The notes below the pieces were generated by a model. The model searched no databases, had not been told where the DNA came from, and saw nothing but the letters and a program-made list of their open reading frames with translations. A stretch of DNA of 64,000 nt, taken from the NCBI RefSeq assembly GCF_029625215.1, contig NZ_CP121197.1, positions 4,526,001 to 4,590,000 of the forward strand. The letters run 5' to 3'. This stretch comes from Aurantibacillus circumpalustris. GTDB taxonomy: Bacteria; Bacteroidota; Bacteroidia; B-17B0; Aurantibacillaceae. Shown piece by piece: positions 62,760 to 64,000 of this stretch. Position 1 is the first letter of the stretch. Every line of letters begins with the position of its first letter. Position numbers and translations under genes: made by a program.

Positions 62760-62767
62760 CAAATATA
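62760..62767 (-). promoter_or_regulatory. guaB -7 box
   Basis: On the minus strand TATATTTG matches TAnnTTTG exactly and lies 32 bp before the ATG at 62727. No TTG is visible at the -33 spacing. Confidence 0.5.
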
Positions 62768-62880
62768 CGATTTTATTCTTGAATTTATAAAAAGCGTTTG
62801 TTTTAAGGGCTTGAGAGCTGAATATTTAATATTTCTTTAACATAATTCCAGCGCATTCTAATGATTAGAGTCATGAAAAA

Positions 62881-62917
62881 AGCCATCCACGGAAAATCTC
62901 CATAATCCGGGATGGCT
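62881..62917 (-). terminator. Hairpin terminator in the 62.73-63.10 kb gap
   Basis: AGCCATCC-A-CGG (62881-62892) pairs with CCGGGATGGCT (62907-62917) around a 14-base loop. On the minus strand a run of six T follows. It lies about 190 bp after the LytTR regulator stop and ends that transcript before guaB. The rest of this 377-bp gap holds the guaB -7 box (62760-62767), a 7-bp tandem repeat and no gene I can see. Confidence 0.65.
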
Positions 62918-63068
62918 CTAATTTTTGTTATAACTAAACAAAACCCTATAAAGAACGTATAGTAAAATTAGGCGGTTTTAAAGCTGGATTTAGCTGATTT
63001 AAATAAGTGGTTTAGTTGAGTTTATAAGTGGGTGAGCACACAAGAATCAAGATGCGAGAGTCAAGATG

Positions 63069-63103
63069 TCTTGTTTCTTGTTTCTTGTTTCTTGTTTCTT
63101 GTT
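63069..63103. repeat. Five perfect copies of TCTTGTT
   Basis: TCTTGTT is repeated five times without change from 63069 to 63103, ending one base before the stop codon (63105-63107) of the LytTR regulator gene. Just before it are inverted fragments (ACAAGAATCAAGA, GTCAAGATG). A slip in the array cannot change the coding frame, since it lies after the stop. Confidence 0.9.
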
Positions 63104-63104
63104 T

Positions 63105-63854
63105 TTAAGATTTATTCAATTTTTCCATAAAGGCTTCTTTTTTACGACGAGATATTTCAATTTTTGATCCATCACTCATAATAGCGTATCCTCCATCTTC
63201 TTTTAAAAATCGCACCACGTGATTCATATTGATTAAATGATGGTGATGCACGCGTATAAACTCTCCTTCTGGAAGCAATTCTTCATAATGTTTTAGTCCG
63301 GCGCTAATCATTAATTTTCGTTTATCACTTAAATAAAATGTGGTATAACTGCCATCCGCCTCGCAACGTACAATGTCTTTAATGTTTACTATTTCATATG
63401 CATTTCCTGTTGGAAGCGTTATTTTTTGGAAATTTTCATCAGCGCGTTTCAAATGCTGAATTAGAAACTGAAGATTTTCCATATTTGGAATAGCGCTCTT
63501 CTTTTTAACTACCTTATCTACCGCAATTTTTAATTCTTCAATATCAATTGGTTTTAAAAGATAATCGCAGGCGCTGTATTTAATAGCGCGAATGGCGTGT
63601 TGGTCGCTGGCAGTTGCAAAAATAAGTTCAAATTTATGACCCGCCACTTTTTCGAGCAAATCAAAGCCACTGCCATCGGGCATGCTAATATCCAGGAATA
63701 CTAATTCAGGGTGAAGTGTTTCCACTAACTCTACCCCTTCTTTTACATTTCGGGCTAGACCTACGATGTTTAATTCGGGACAACTTTTTTGAATAATACC
63801 TGCAAGCATATCCAAACTTTTTTGCTCATCTTCAATTATCAATGTTTTGATCAT
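63105..63854 (-). CDS. LytTR-family response regulator
   Basis: A 249-residue regulator with a receiver domain (residues 1-115; acidic pair near residue 8, phospho-acceptor Asp55 in FLDISMPDGSG) and a C-terminal LytTR DNA-binding domain (about 145-245; EADGSYTTFYL, EFIRVHHHHLINMNHV, KIEISRRKK). It follows the kinase fragment at 63866 by 11 bp. A partner of the YehU/LytS type is expected and its 3' end is present. Confidence 0.94.
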   Translation of the reverse strand: MIKTLIIEDEQKSLDMLAGIIQKSCPELNIVGLARNVKEGVELVETLHPELVFLDISMPDGSGFDLLEKVAGHKFELIFATASDQHAIRAIKYSACDYLLKPIDIEELKIAVDKVVKKKSAIPNMENLQFLIQHLKRADENFQKITLPTGNAYEIVNIKDIVRCEADGSYTTFYLSDKRKLMISAGLKHYEELLPEGEFIRVHHHHLINMNHVVRFLKEDGGYAIMSDGSKIEISRRKKEAFMEKLNKS

Positions 63855-63865
63855 ATATTGTTTTT

Positions 63866-64000
63866 TTATCCTGTAAGAGGTACAAATAACTCAACTTTAG
63901 TTCCTAAAGATTGGTTATTTATGTTCTTTAAATCAGTTATGGTTACACTTAATTTTGAGTTATTAATTTCATTTAAAATTCTTAACCTGTCTTCAGTAAT
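63866..64000 (-). CDS. Sensor histidine kinase, LytS/YehU type, 3' end only
   Basis: The last 44 codons of a gene running off the right edge. The translated end ITEDRLRIL...ISV/SVTITDLKN...LGTKVELFVPLTG matches the C-terminus of LytS/YehU-family kinases (GTKVELFIP-type ending). It lies 11 bp before the LytTR regulator gene in the same direction, the usual arrangement of such pairs. Confidence 0.85.
   Translation of the reverse strand: MTEDRLRILNEINNSKLSVTITDLKNINNQSLGTKVELFVPLTG

Noticed and set aside
1-64000. tRNA, rRNA and riboswitch genes
   Set aside because: No cloverleaf with a GTTCGA-type T loop, no rRNA sequence and no conserved riboswitch core was seen by eye; a covariance-model scan would be needed to exclude small RNAs.

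Overview
The window is a piece of an AT-rich Bacteroidota chromosome. Evidence for this is the type IX secretion (T9SS) cargo with type A and type B C-terminal sorting domains, a PorP/SprF-like protein, a Bacteroidota-type AMP nucleosidase, the flexirubin-type pigment locus, and promoter -7 boxes of the form TAnnTTTG. A Flavobacteriales or Chitinophagales relative is plausible, but the sequence alone does not settle the order. No rRNA, tRNA, CRISPR array, transposase or prophage gene was seen.

Positions 1-28,032 (almost all + strand) hold most of a flexirubin biosynthesis and export locus. Flexirubins are aryl-polyene acids esterified to a dialkylresorcinol. The locus has DarA and DarB for the resorcinol half and three acyl carrier proteins. 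For the polyene half it has four complete FabF-type ketosynthases, two chain-length-factor-like partners without the catalytic Cys, a short ketosynthase-like protein, two hotdog-fold proteins and a thioesterase. A BtrH-like and an LpxL-like acyltransferase are candidates for joining or tailoring. An ABC-2 exporter, a LolA-like protein, a lipoprotein and a 1283-residue MMPL/acyltransferase/methyltransferase fusion are candidates for export and modification. A CrtI-like oxidoreductase, a polysaccharide deacetylase and a GT2-DUF2062 protein follow. Ketoreductase, aryl-CoA ligase and ammonia lyase genes are not here, and the first gene is cut by the window edge, so the locus continues to the left. 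The module ACP-ketosynthase-chain length factor occurs twice (8.4-10.9 kb and 15.7-18.2 kb).

The pigment locus is split at 10.93-13.04 kb. The split holds a tandem array of a palindromic repeat (161-bp unit) and, on the opposite strand, a T9SS cargo gene with an in-frame TAA just after its signal peptide.

Positions 28.1-63.9 kb are mostly housekeeping genes on both strands: prmA, tpiA, an OppB-type permease, a patatin/outer-membrane barrel fusion, meaB, AMP nucleosidase, dnaN, a DUF4340 protein, porP plus a large CotH/type B T9SS protein, a long purF, smpB, uvrB, a VanX-like dipeptidase, a YajQ-family protein, a heptose-kinase-like GHMP kinase, purC, an OmpR-type two-component pair, a DUF1573 protein, pckA, def and guaB. 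The window ends in a LytTR response regulator and the 3' end of its presumed histidine kinase.

The points most worth a second look are the organisation of the flexirubin locus with its interruption, the BtrH-like enzyme as a candidate ester-forming step, a helically phased TTAACA array between the two-component pair and the DUF1573 gene, and several small or non-AUG genes.
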